A DNA stretch of 64,000 nt from Roseomonas haemaphysalidis (lineage in GTDB: Bacteria > Pseudomonadota > Alphaproteobacteria > Acetobacterales > Acetobacteraceae), in the NCBI RefSeq assembly GCF_017355405.1, contig NZ_CP061177.1:2029001-2093000 (forward strand), given 5' to 3'. This document shows positions 1-7,443 of this stretch, one piece after another; the first letter of the stretch is position 1; the number at the start of each line of letters is the position of its first letter. Below the pieces are notes generated by a model that had not been told where the DNA came from, searched no databases, and worked only from the letters and a program-made list of their open reading frames with translations. The position numbers were made by a program, and so were the translations under genes.

Positions 1-99
1 CAGCAGCACGATCAGAAGCACCACGATGGCGGCAGCCAGCGCCACCTTGTTCTCGGCGAATTCGCGCGCGAAGCGGCGCAGGTTGGGCGACAGGATCAC
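1..99 (-). CDS. ABC transporter permease, DppC-type (partial, N-terminus only)
   Basis: The first 33 codons of a peptide/opine-type ABC permease run off the left edge. The GTG start overlaps the stop of the DppB-type gene as GTGA, which suggests translational coupling. The visible N-terminus has a basic cytoplasmic stretch (LRRFAREFAENK) followed by a hydrophobic segment (AAAIVVLLIVLL). This is the usual opening of DppC/OppC proteins, where the RF..N motif precedes the first membrane helix. Together with the upstream permease it would form the inner-membrane channel of a Dpp/Opp importer. Family assignment rests on the short N-terminus and the position after dppB. Confidence 0.75.
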   Translation of the reverse strand, partial: MILSPNLRRFAREFAENKVALAAAIVVLLIVLL

Positions 100-1070
100 G
101 CGTTGCGCCCCCGGCGGATGCGCGGGTCGAGCAGCGCGTAGGCGAGGTCGACCAGGAGGTTGATGGTGATGAACAGCAGCGCGACCAGCACCAGGTAGGC
201 GACCATCACCGGCCGGTCGAGCGAGCCGATGGAATCAATGATCAGCTTGCCGAGCCCGGGCCAGGAGAAGATGGTTTCCGTCACCACCGCGAAGGCCAGG
301 GTGGAGCCGAACTCCAGGCCGAACACGGTGACGATCGGCACCAGGATCAGCCGCAGCACGTGGTGGCGCAGCACGGTCCATTCCGACAGCCCGGCGGCGC
401 GGGCGAACTTCACGGTGTCCGACAGCATGATCTCCCGCGTGCCGGAGCGCGCCAGCCGGATCATCATGGACAGCTTGAACAGCGCGAGGTTGGCGGCCGG
501 CAGCAGCAGGAACTTCCAGCCCTCGGCCGTCAGGAAGCTCCAGTCCATGCCGAGCACGGCGACGGTGGGGCCGCGGCCGCCCGCCGGCATCCAGCCCAGC
601 GTGACGGCGAAGGTGAGGATCAGCACCAGCCCCACCCAGAAGGAGGGGACGGAGAAGCCCAGCACCGACAGCGCCATGACCGCCTTGGCCGCCGGGCTGT
701 CCGGCTTGTAGCCGGCATACATGCCGAGCGGCACGCCGATCAGCGTCGCGCTGATCACCGCGATCAGGGTCAGCTCCAGCGTCGCCGGCAGCCGCGAGCC
801 GATCAGCTGCAGCACGGGGATGTTGTAGACGAAGGAGGCACCGAGGTCGCCCTGCAGCAGCCGGCCGAGAAAGCGCAGGTACTGCACGTAGAGCGGCTGG
901 TCGAAGCCATAGGCCGCGATGGCCTGGGCGCGGATTTCCTGCGTGGCATCCGGCGCCAGCATGACGTCGATCGGATTGCCGATGGCGAAGACGCCGAGGA
1001 ACACCAGCATCGACATGACCAGCATCACGGCCACGGCCTGCGCCAGCCGGCCGGCGATGAATCCCGCCAT
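96..1070 (-). CDS. ABC transporter permease, DppB-type
   Basis: A 324-residue inner-membrane permease of the dipeptide/oligopeptide/opine/nickel ABC family. It opens with FIAGRLAQAVAVMLVMSM, has about six hydrophobic helices, and carries the family loop LSEWTVLRHHVLR ahead of the last helices, the region that contacts the ATPases. The C-terminus LLDPRIRRGRNA is typical of DppB. The start lies one base after the stop of the creatininase-family gene and the end overlaps the DppC-type gene, so the three form one transcript. The substrate cannot be read from the permease. A creatinine- or amide-like solute is only suggested by the hydrolase in the same operon. Confidence 0.9.
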   Translation of the reverse strand: MAGFIAGRLAQAVAVMLVMSMLVFLGVFAIGNPIDVMLAPDATQEIRAQAIAAYGFDQPLYVQYLRFLGRLLQGDLGASFVYNIPVLQLIGSRLPATLELTLIAVISATLIGVPLGMYAGYKPDSPAAKAVMALSVLGFSVPSFWVGLVLILTFAVTLGWMPAGGRGPTVAVLGMDWSFLTAEGWKFLLLPAANLALFKLSMMIRLARSGTREIMLSDTVKFARAAGLSEWTVLRHHVLRLILVPIVTVFGLEFGSTLAFAVVTETIFSWPGLGKLIIDSIGSLDRPVMVAYLVLVALLFITINLLVDLAYALLDPRIRRGRNA

Positions 1071-1071
1071 C

Positions 1072-1773
1072 TCAGTCCCAGTCCTGCTCGATGGCCGCGC
1101 GCGTCTCGGCCACCGCCACCTCCCAGATCGCCAGCATCTCCGCGTCGGGGCGACCGTAGCGGCCGTGGAAGTTGCCGTCGCCCAGGATCTCGCGCCGTGT
1201 CAGCGGGTCCACGCGCGCCATGCGCTCCAGCGCCGCGCGGGGCTTCACGCCGTCCGGCTGCGGGCGGCCGGGCAGGCGGGTCCAGGGGAAGTTCTCCATC
1301 CAAGAGGCGTGCGAGGCCTCGGGGTCCGTTTCCCGCACCTTCTCCAGCGTCCGGGGCGCCCGCCACCAGTCGTGCAGCTTGACGCGCGCATCGGTGCGCC
1401 GGCCCAGCCATTCCGCGAAGACGGTGCCGACCGGCGTGTTGCCGCCATGCCCGTTGACCACCAGGATGCGCCGGAAGCCGCCGCGGTACAGGCTTTCCAG
1501 GATGTCTTCCAGCACGGCCGCATAGGTCGCCATGCGCAGCGACACGGTGCCCGGATAGGCCGCGAAGCCCGGCACCATGCCGTAGGGCAGCACGGGAAAC
1601 ACCGGCACGCCGGACAACGCCGCAGCCTCCTCCGCCACGCGGCCGGCCAGGATGCTGTCGGTGCAAAGGCTCAGATAGGCGTGCTGCTCGGTGCTGCCGA
1701 TGGGCAGCACGCAGCGGTCGTCCTGCGCCGCGCGCACGGCCATTTCCATCCAGTTCATGTCGGCTGCGAGCAT
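1072..1773 (-). CDS. Creatininase-family amidohydrolase
   Basis: A 233-residue member of the creatininase / formamide-hydrolase family, cytosolic metal-dependent enzymes that open cyclic or linear amides. The metal-binding signature is present: GSTEQHAYLSLCTDS supplies the Glu, His and Asp ligands, and NGHGGN supplies the next His. A later Glu in ASWMENF sits where the family places its last ligand. It is first in a minus-strand operon with two Dpp-type permeases and is divergent from a MarR regulator and a binding protein, which points to a hydrolase for the imported compound. The next Met (residue 6) is an alternative start. True creatininase activity is not shown, because the family is broad. 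Confidence 0.85.
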   Translation of the reverse strand: MLAADMNWMEMAVRAAQDDRCVLPIGSTEQHAYLSLCTDSILAGRVAEEAAALSGVPVFPVLPYGMVPGFAAYPGTVSLRMATYAAVLEDILESLYRGGFRRILVVNGHGGNTPVGTVFAEWLGRRTDARVKLHDWWRAPRTLEKVRETDPEASHASWMENFPWTRLPGRPQPDGVKPRAALERMARVDPLTRREILGDGNFHGRYGRPDAEMLAIWEVAVAETRAAIEQDWD

Positions 1774-1843
1774 GCCGGCGGCGCGTCCTCGGGGTCGTGG
1801 TCGGGGTTGGCGATAAAGTCCCGAATGGAACTTGTTATGGAGA

Positions 1844-1872
1844 TTGACGGGCGGTTTCAGGCGGTGTCAAGT
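1844..1872 (+). promoter_or_regulatory. Candidate promoter of the marR-binding protein operon
   Basis: TTGACG at 1844-1849 matches the -35 consensus in five of six bases. TCAAGT lies 17 bases downstream at 1867-1872 as a weak -10. Transcription would begin near 1879, upstream of the GTG start at 1919 but downstream of the TTG at 1832, which argues against the longer reading frame. The -10 overlaps the palindrome at 1871-1884, as expected for an autorepressed regulator. Confidence 0.4.
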
Positions 1873-1884
1873 TCCAACTGGAAC
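1871..1884. promoter_or_regulatory. Palindromic operator between divergent operons
   Basis: GTTCCAACTGGAAC has two perfect 6-base arms (GTTCCA and TGGAAC) around a 2-base centre, the size and symmetry of MarR-family operators. A matching half-site TGGAAC lies at 1826-1831, nearer the divergent creatininase-family operon. The pair could let the MarR protein at 1919 control both directions. The assignment is from position and symmetry only. Confidence 0.5.
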
Positions 1885-1918
1885 GATCATCGGGCGCCGA
1901 AAGGTTGCAAAGCACGCC

Positions 1919-2461
1919 GTGAGACTGGCTTTCGAGGATGCCGACATCGCAGAACCGGACGCCGGCGCGGGCCTCGCGCCGCTGCTGTCCGCCAAGCTGT
2001 GGAACAACCCCTGCTGGCTGTCCTTCCGTGTCAACTTCGCCGCCGCCGCCTTCAACCGCCACGTTTACCCGGGCATCGAGCGCCGGCACGCGCTGAAGCG
2101 GCAGGAAGTGATGGTGATCTATTCGCTGCGGCTGCGCGACGGGCTGAGCGCCAGCGAGATCGTGCAGTCCTCGGCCTTTCCCAAGAACACCATCAGCCGT
2201 GCCATCCAGGTGCTGATCGGCCGCAAGCTGATCCGCCGCGCGACGGATGCGAGCGACCGGCGCAGCTTCGTGCTGCGCCTGACCCCGGCGGGCGAGCGCA
2301 TCGTCGACGAGGCGATCCCCCCCATGGTCGAGCGCGAGCACGAGATGCTGTCCGCCCTTTCGCCGGCCGAGCAGCACATGCTGCACGCGCTGCTGACCAA
2401 GATGATCGTGGCCTCGCCCACGTGGCGCGAGTCCTGCGAGCCAGAGGAGAAACCGGCATGA
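1919..2461 (+). CDS. MarR-family transcriptional regulator
   Basis: A winged-helix regulator of about 180 residues. The recognition region reads LSASEIVQSSAFPKNTISRA followed by LIGRKLIRRATDASDRRS, the classic MarR helix-turn-helix and wing, with the conserved D.R in the wing. The GTG at 1919 is chosen because the frame upstream is not MarR-like and holds the likely promoter and operator. A TTG at 1832 would add 29 residues. Its stop overlaps the ATG of the binding-protein gene (ATGA), so the two are translationally coupled. It probably senses the transported solute or its product and represses both divergent operons through the palindrome at 1871-1884. The ligand is unknown. Confidence 0.85.
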   Translation: MRLAFEDADIAEPDAGAGLAPLLSAKLWNNPCWLSFRVNFAAAAFNRHVYPGIERRHALKRQEVMVIYSLRLRDGLSASEIVQSSAFPKNTISRAIQVLIGRKLIRRATDASDRRSFVLRLTPAGERIVDEAIPPMVEREHEMLSALSPAEQHMLHALLTKMIVASPTWRESCEPEEKPA

Positions 2462-4071
2462 ACCGCCCGACCTGCAGACTGTTGTCCCGCCGCGCGCTGG
2501 CCACCTGGCTCGCGCTCACCCCCGTGCTGGCCGCGGCACCCGCCATGGCCGCCGAAACGCTGACCGTCGGCGTGCGCGCCGGGCCGCTGTCGATCGACCC
2601 GCACTTCACCGCCAGCGCCACCAGCGCCGAGGCGCTGAAGCACGTGTTCGACACGCTGGTCGTGTCCGGCAACAACCTGGAGCTGCGCCCGGGGCTGGCC
2701 GAAAGCTGGACGGCGATCGACGCCACCACCTGGGAGTTCAAGCTGCGCCAGGGGGTCAAGTTCCACGACGGCTCGGACTTCACGGCCGAGGACGTGAAGT
2801 TCTCCATCGAGCGCATTCCGCTGGTCACCGGCCCCAACCCCGCCACCATCTACGTGCGCCGGGTGAAGGAGGTGCAGATCGTCGACCCGCACACCATCCG
2901 CATCGTCACGCCGACGCCGGCGCCGACGCTGCCCAACGACTTCGTGCGGCTGTTCGTGGTGTCCAGCAAGGCGGCGCGCGACTTCTCCACGCGCGAGACG
3001 GCGAACGAGGGCTTCAACACCGGCCGCGCCGCCATCGGCACCGGCCCCTACCGCTTCGTTTCCTGGACGCCCAAGGAGCAGCTCGTCCTCGACCGCTTCG
3101 ACGGCTACTGGGGCGGCGCCGAGCCCTGGGACCGGGTGATCCGCAAGGAACTGCCCAACGACACCACGCGCGTGGCCCAGCTCAAGGCCGGGCAGGTGGA
3201 CATCATCGCCCGCGCGCCCGCCGCCGACGTGCCGACGCTGGAGCGCGACCGCAGCCTGGCGATCGTGAAGACCGACAGCGCCTACATGTTCTACATGGAG
3301 TTCGACTTCCGCGAGAGCTCGCCCACCATCACGGCGCGCAACGGCAGCGCGCTGCCGGCCAACCCCTTCCGCGACCCCCGCGTGCGCGAGGCGATCGACA
3401 TCGCGATCGACCGCGAAACGCTGGCCGAGATTGCCATGGAAGGCATGGGCAAGCCGGGCACCCAGCTCGTGACGCCGCAGATCTTCGGCTACAACGCGCA
3501 GCTGCCCGTCACCAAGCCCGACCCGCGGCGCGCCCGCGCCCTGTTGGCCGAGGCCGGCTACCCCAACGGCTTCCGCGTGCCCTTCAACTTCACCAATGAC
3601 GGCCTGCCGGGCGACCGCGCGGTGGGCACCTCCATCTCGCAGATGCTGTCGGCGGTGGGCATCGACGCGGTGGCCAACGCGCAGCCGGGCGCGGTGTGGT
3701 CGCCCGCCCGCACGCGCGGCGACTACGCCTTCTACCAGGGCGGCTGGGGCACGCTGACGGGCGAGGCGAACTACACCCTGTCCTCCCTGGTGCACAGCAA
3801 CGACCCGGCCAAGCGGATGGGCGCCTTCAACAACCGCAACTACCGCAACGCCGAGCTGGACCAGGCGATCGAGGCGGCGGACGTGGAGATGGACGAGGCC
3901 AAGCGCCGCGCCTATCTGGAGCGCGCCGCCGCCATCGTGGCGCAGGACCGCCCCTCGCTGCCCATCGCCGGCATCGTCACCGCCTGGGCCATGCGCCGCG
4001 ACCGCGTGACCATCACCCCGCGCGCGGACGAGGACACGCTGGCCATGAACATCCGCCGCCCGGCCCGCTGA
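2458..4071 (+). CDS. ABC transporter substrate-binding protein, peptide/opine family (SBP family 5)
   Basis: A 537-residue periplasmic solute receptor. A signal peptide (LLSRRALATWLALTPVLAAA, cleavage probably after AMAA) is followed by the family-5 hallmarks: DPH near the mature start, LRPGLAESW, LRQGVKFHDGSDFTAEDVKFS and GTGPYRF. A ribosome-binding site GAGGAGA sits about 8 bases before the ATG, which overlaps the marR stop. It almost certainly feeds the Dpp-type permeases on the other strand at 1-1070, since no permease follows it. The ATPase subunits are not in view and may lie beyond the left edge. Substrate class is not resolved by sequence. Confidence 0.9.
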   Translation: MNRPTCRLLSRRALATWLALTPVLAAAPAMAAETLTVGVRAGPLSIDPHFTASATSAEALKHVFDTLVVSGNNLELRPGLAESWTAIDATTWEFKLRQGVKFHDGSDFTAEDVKFSIERIPLVTGPNPATIYVRRVKEVQIVDPHTIRIVTPTPAPTLPNDFVRLFVVSSKAARDFSTRETANEGFNTGRAAIGTGPYRFVSWTPKEQLVLDRFDGYWGGAEPWDRVIRKELPNDTTRVAQLKAGQVDIIARAPAADVPTLERDRSLAIVKTDSAYMFYMEFDFRESSPTITARNGSALPANPFRDPRVREAIDIAIDRETLAEIAMEGMGKPGTQLVTPQIFGYNAQLPVTKPDPRRARALLAEAGYPNGFRVPFNFTNDGLPGDRAVGTSISQMLSAVGIDAVANAQPGAVWSPARTRGDYAFYQGGWGTLTGEANYTLSSLVHSNDPAKRMGAFNNRNYRNAELDQAIEAADVEMDEAKRRAYLERAAAIVAQDRPSLPIAGIVTAWAMRRDRVTITPRADEDTLAMNIRRPAR

Positions 4072-4135
4072 GCCGCCGCTTGGCCGGCGGCGGGGGTTGG
4101 CTTATCCCTGCCGCCGGCTTCCGGATGCTTCGCCC

Positions 4136-4930
4136 ATGTTCTCCGCCCCCGATCTCGCCGCCGCGCTGGACCGCCTGAAGGCGGCGGCGCCGCTGGTCCA
4201 CAACATCACCAACACCGTGGTCGCCAACTTCACCGCCAACGCCCTGCTGGCGGTCGGCGCGTCCCCCGCCATGGTGCAGGCGGAGGAGGAGGCGGGCGAG
4301 TTCGTGCTGCGGGCGCAGGCGCTGGTGGTCAACATCGGCACGCTGTCGGCGCCGCAGCGCGCGGCCATGCGGGTGGCGGTGGCCGCCGCCAGCCCCGCCG
4401 GCATTCCCTGGGTGCTGGACCCGGTGGCGGCCGGTGCCACCGCCTATCGGCTGGACACGGCGCGAGAGCTGCTGGCGCGCCGCCCCACCGTGCTGCGCGG
4501 CAATGCCTCGGAAATCCTGGCGCTGGCGGGGCAGGGTGGCGCCTCGCGCGGGGTGGACAGCACGGCGGCGGCGGAGATGGCGCGCGACGCGGCACGTATG
4601 CTGGCCCGCCAGGGTGGCATCGCCGTCGCCGTCACCGGCGCGGTGGATTACGTGACGGATGGCGAGGCGATGCTGGGCATCGCCAACGGCCACCCGATGC
4701 TGACCCGCGTCACCGGCACGGGCTGCACCGCCACGGCACTGACGGGCGCCTTTCTCGGCGCCGGCCTGCCCGGCGTGGCGGCGGTGGCCTCGGCGCTGAC
4801 CCTGCTGGGCGTGGCGGCGGAGGACGCGGCAAGCGGCGCCGCCGGCCCCGGCAGCTTCGCCGTGGCGCTGCTGGACCGGCTGCATGCGATGGACGGCGCG
4901 ACGCTCGCCGCCCGCGCCCGCTGGCGGTGA
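4136..4930 (+). CDS. thiM: Hydroxyethylthiazole kinase
   Basis: A 264-residue cytosolic kinase that phosphorylates 4-methyl-5-(2-hydroxyethyl)thiazole, salvaging the thiazole half of thiamine. Family motifs are VHNITNTVVANFTANALLA near the N-terminus, PWVLDPVAAGA, GNASEI, and GTGCTATALTGAFL with the anion-hole and catalytic region near the C-terminus. The length matches the family. The ATG at 4136 begins the part that aligns with ThiM, while the upstream in-frame ATG at 4097 adds 13 unlikely residues. No thiamine gene lies next to it and the 64 bases upstream are too short for a TPP riboswitch, so regulation is not visible. Confidence 0.93.
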   Translation: MFSAPDLAAALDRLKAAAPLVHNITNTVVANFTANALLAVGASPAMVQAEEEAGEFVLRAQALVVNIGTLSAPQRAAMRVAVAAASPAGIPWVLDPVAAGATAYRLDTARELLARRPTVLRGNASEILALAGQGGASRGVDSTAAAEMARDAARMLARQGGIAVAVTGAVDYVTDGEAMLGIANGHPMLTRVTGTGCTATALTGAFLGAGLPGVAAVASALTLLGVAAEDAASGAAGPGSFAVALLDRLHAMDGATLAARARWR

Positions 4931-4996
4931 TGGGGTGACGCGGCGGCCCCGGGCGGGCCATGATGGCCGGGCAACGGTACCGCGAGGACGACGCGC

Positions 4997-7288
4997 ATGG
5001 ATGTTCCCGACCTGAAGCCGCATTCCTCCCACTGGGGCGTGTTCCGCGCCGGCTGGCAGGGCGACACGCTGGTGGTGGAGCCGCATCCCTCGGACCCCGA
5101 CCCCTCGGCCATCCTGCAGAATTTCCCCGAGGCCGTCCGCCACCGCGCCCGCATCGCGCAGCCGATGGTGCGGCGCGGCTGGCTGGAGCATGGCCCCGGC
5201 CCCACCGACCGGCGCGGGCGGGACGAGCTGGTGCCCGTGTCCTGGGACCGCGCGCTGGACCTGCTGGCGGGCGAGCTGCGGCGGGTGCGGGACGCGCATG
5301 GCGTCGAGGGTATCTTCGGCGGCTCCTACGGCTGGTCCTCCGCCGGGCGGTTTCATCACGCGCAAAGCCAGGTGCACCGCTTTCTGAACATCGCCGTCGG
5401 CGGCTACGTCCGCTCGGTCAACAGCTACAGCGCGGGGGCGGCCAACGTCATCCTGCCGCACATCCTGGGGCCGTTCGAGCCGGTGACGCGCCACAGCGTC
5501 ACGTGGGAGGCCATCGTCCAGCATACCGGGCTGGTGCTGGCCTTCGGCGGCATGGCGGTGCGCAACAGCGCGGTGGGCGGCGGCGGCGTCAGCCGCCACG
5601 TGGAGCGCGGCGCAATGCGCGAGGCCGCGGCGCGCGGCTGCCGCTTTCTGCTGTTCGGCCCGCTGCGGGACGACCTGCCGCAGGAAGCCGGCGCCGAATG
5701 GGTGCCGCTTTCCCCCGGCACCGACACCGCGCTGATGCTGGGCCTGGCGCATACGCTGGCGACCGAGGGGCTGCACGACCGGGCCTTCCTGGACCGCTTC
5801 TGCGTTGGCTACCCGGAGTTCGAGGACTACCTGCTGGGCCGCACGGACGGCGTGGCCAAGGACGCCGCCTGGGCCAGCGCCATCTGCGGTGTGCCCGCCG
5901 ACCAGATCATGGCCATCGCGCGCCAGGCGGCCGGCCAGCGCGTGCTGGTGACCATGGCGCATTCGCTGCAACGCGCCGAACATGGCGAGCAGCCGGTCTG
6001 GATGGGCATGGTGCTGGCGGCGATGCTGGGGCAGATCGGCCTGCCCGGCGGCGGCTTCAACTACGCGCTCGGCTCCATCGCGCATTACGGCAAGCGCATG
6101 GTGGCGGTGCCGGTGGCGGGCCTGCCGCAGGGCCGCAACCCGGTGCGCGCCTTTATTCCCGTGGCGCGCATCAGCGACATGCTGCTGAACCCCGGCGCGC
6201 CCTTCGACTACAACGGGCAGGCGCTGACCTATCCGGACGTGAAGCTGGTCTACTGGGCCGGCGGCAACCCGTTCCACCACCACCAGGACCTCAACCGCCT
6301 GCGCGAGGCCTTCGCGAAGGTCGACACGCTGGTGGTGCACGAAAGCGCCTGGACCGCCACCGCGCGCCACGCCGACATCGTGCTGCCCGCGACCATGACG
6401 CTGGAGCGCGAGGATATCGGCGCCACCACCACCGACCCGCTGATGGTGGCGATGCACCGCCTGGCCCCGCCCTTCGCGGAAGCGCGCGACGACTACGACA
6501 TCTTCGCCGCCCTGGCCGAGCGCCTGGGCAAGCGCGAGGAATTCACCGAGGGCCGCGACGCGCGAGGCTGGATCGAGCATCTCTACGAGCGCACCCGCGC
6601 CGCGCTGGCCGAAAAGAACCTGCCCGCCCCCGACTTCGAGACCTTCTGGCAGCAGGGCGAGCTGGAGATGCCGCTGGAGGAGGACACCGGCGGCATCGTC
6701 GGCGCCTTCCGCCGCGACCCGGAAGCGGCACCGCTGCCGACGCCGAGCGGCAAGGTGGAGATCGCCTCCGCCACCATCGCGGCCTTCGGCTACGACGACT
6801 GCCCCGGCCACCCGACCTGGATGGACCGCGTGGAAGTGCCGGGCGGCGAGGCGCCGCTGTGGCTGGTGGCCAACCAGCCCGCCACCCGCCTGCACAGCCA
6901 GCTCGACTTCGGCGGCACCAGCGCCGGCTCCAAGCATCGCGGCCGCGAGGTGATGCGCATCCACCCCACGGATGCCGGCGCGCGCGGCGTCGCGGAGGGC
7001 GACATCGTCCGCCTGTTCAACCAGCGCGGCGCCTGCCTCGCCGCCGCCGCGCTGAGCGAGGACCTGATGCCCGGGGTGGTGCAACTGCCCACCGGCGCCT
7101 GGTACGACCCGGCCGACGCCGAGGACGCCAAGCCGCTCTGCGTGCACGGCAACCCCAACGTGCTGACGCGCGACGCCGGGACCTCCCGTTTGTCGCAGGG
7201 CTGCACAGGGCAGTTGACGGCGGTGCAGGTGGAACGCTTCACGGGCAACCTGCCGCCGGTGAAGGCCTGGGACCCGCCGGTGGGGTGA
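4997..7288 (+). CDS. Molybdopterin oxidoreductase, BisC/DMSO reductase family
   Basis: A 763-residue molybdenum enzyme of the DMSO/TMAO/biotin-sulfoxide reductase family. It lacks a twin-arginine leader and N-terminal Fe-S cysteines, so like BisC (about 777 residues) it should be cytosolic and reduce S- or N-oxides without a cluster. Seen: GGSYGWSSAGRFHHAQSQ near residue 110, then RSVNSYSAGAANVILPH, whose serine corresponds to the Mo ligand in this family. Cofactor-binding stretches are WAGGNPFHHHQDLNRL and ADIVLPATMTLEREDIG, and the C-terminal domain carries ANQPATRLHSQLDFGG. GAGGA at 4984-4988 supports the start. A role in methionine-sulfoxide or biotin-sulfoxide repair is likely, but the substrate is not proven. 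Confidence 0.9.
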   Translation: MDVPDLKPHSSHWGVFRAGWQGDTLVVEPHPSDPDPSAILQNFPEAVRHRARIAQPMVRRGWLEHGPGPTDRRGRDELVPVSWDRALDLLAGELRRVRDAHGVEGIFGGSYGWSSAGRFHHAQSQVHRFLNIAVGGYVRSVNSYSAGAANVILPHILGPFEPVTRHSVTWEAIVQHTGLVLAFGGMAVRNSAVGGGGVSRHVERGAMREAAARGCRFLLFGPLRDDLPQEAGAEWVPLSPGTDTALMLGLAHTLATEGLHDRAFLDRFCVGYPEFEDYLLGRTDGVAKDAAWASAICGVPADQIMAIARQAAGQRVLVTMAHSLQRAEHGEQPVWMGMVLAAMLGQIGLPGGGFNYALGSIAHYGKRMVAVPVAGLPQGRNPVRAFIPVARISDMLLNPGAPFDYNGQALTYPDVKLVYWAGGNPFHHHQDLNRLREAFAKVDTLVVHESAWTATARHADIVLPATMTLEREDIGATTTDPLMVAMHRLAPPFAEARDDYDIFAALAERLGKREEFTEGRDARGWIEHLYERTRAALAEKNLPAPDFETFWQQGELEMPLEEDTGGIVGAFRRDPEAAPLPTPSGKVEIASATIAAFGYDDCPGHPTWMDRVEVPGGEAPLWLVANQPATRLHSQLDFGGTSAGSKHRGREVMRIHPTDAGARGVAEGDIVRLFNQRGACLAAAALSEDLMPGVVQLPTGAWYDPADAEDAKPLCVHGNPNVLTRDAGTSRLSQGCTGQLTAVQVERFTGNLPPVKAWDPPVG

Positions 7289-7290
7289 GA

Positions 7291-7441
7291 AAGGTCGGGG
7301 GAAAGAATTCCCCCGAACCCCCATCTTTTTCCTGATCCATGGCGCTGCGGGCGTGGTACGGGCGAAACGTCTGAACGGCCGCAGCCGGATGACAGGCAAA
7401 AAGAAAAGAAGGGGTCCGGGGAATTCTTTCCCCGGCCTTTT
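7291..7441. repeat. Long imperfect inverted repeat between convergent genes
   Basis: About 44 bases at 7291-7334 recur as an imperfect reverse complement at 7393-7441, separated by about 58 bases. Each arm carries its own GC-rich hairpin around GAATTC, and the shared sequence includes a purine-rich or pyrimidine-rich tail (AAAAAG / CTTTTT). Each gene of the convergent pair thus ends in a matching element. It resembles a dispersed intergenic element rather than a simple terminator, but copy number cannot be judged here. Confidence 0.75.
7296..7315 (-). terminator. Hairpin in the left repeat arm, read from the minus strand
   Basis: CGGGGGAA (7296-7303) pairs with TTCCCCCG (7308-7315) around a 4-base loop. 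On the minus strand it is followed by ACCTTTC, so only a short T-run. It would stop read-through from the metalloprotease gene into the molybdoenzyme gene. Confidence 0.5.
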
Positions 7442-7442
7442 T
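7416..7442 (+). terminator. Rho-independent terminator of the molybdoenzyme gene
   Basis: CCGGGGAA (7416-7423) pairs with TTCCCCGG (7428-7435) around TTCT, followed by CC and five T residues at 7438-7442. This is a canonical intrinsic terminator on the plus strand, about 130 bases after the stop at 7288. Confidence 0.75.
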
Positions 7443-7443
7443 C

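Noticed and set aside
919..2457. Long plus-strand frame running into the binding-protein gene
   Set aside because: It crosses the antisense of the creatininase-family gene and marR. The real start is the ATG at 2458 with a ribosome-binding site and signal peptide.
4072..4135. TPP riboswitch before thiM
   Set aside because: Only 64 bases lie between genes and no TPP-box sequence is present.
4013..7399. A 1128-codon open frame antisense to thiM and the molybdoenzyme gene
   Set aside because: High GC leaves few stop codons on the opposite strand. The frame is rich in His, Arg, Gln and Gly with no domain, while the plus-strand genes carry clear family motifs.
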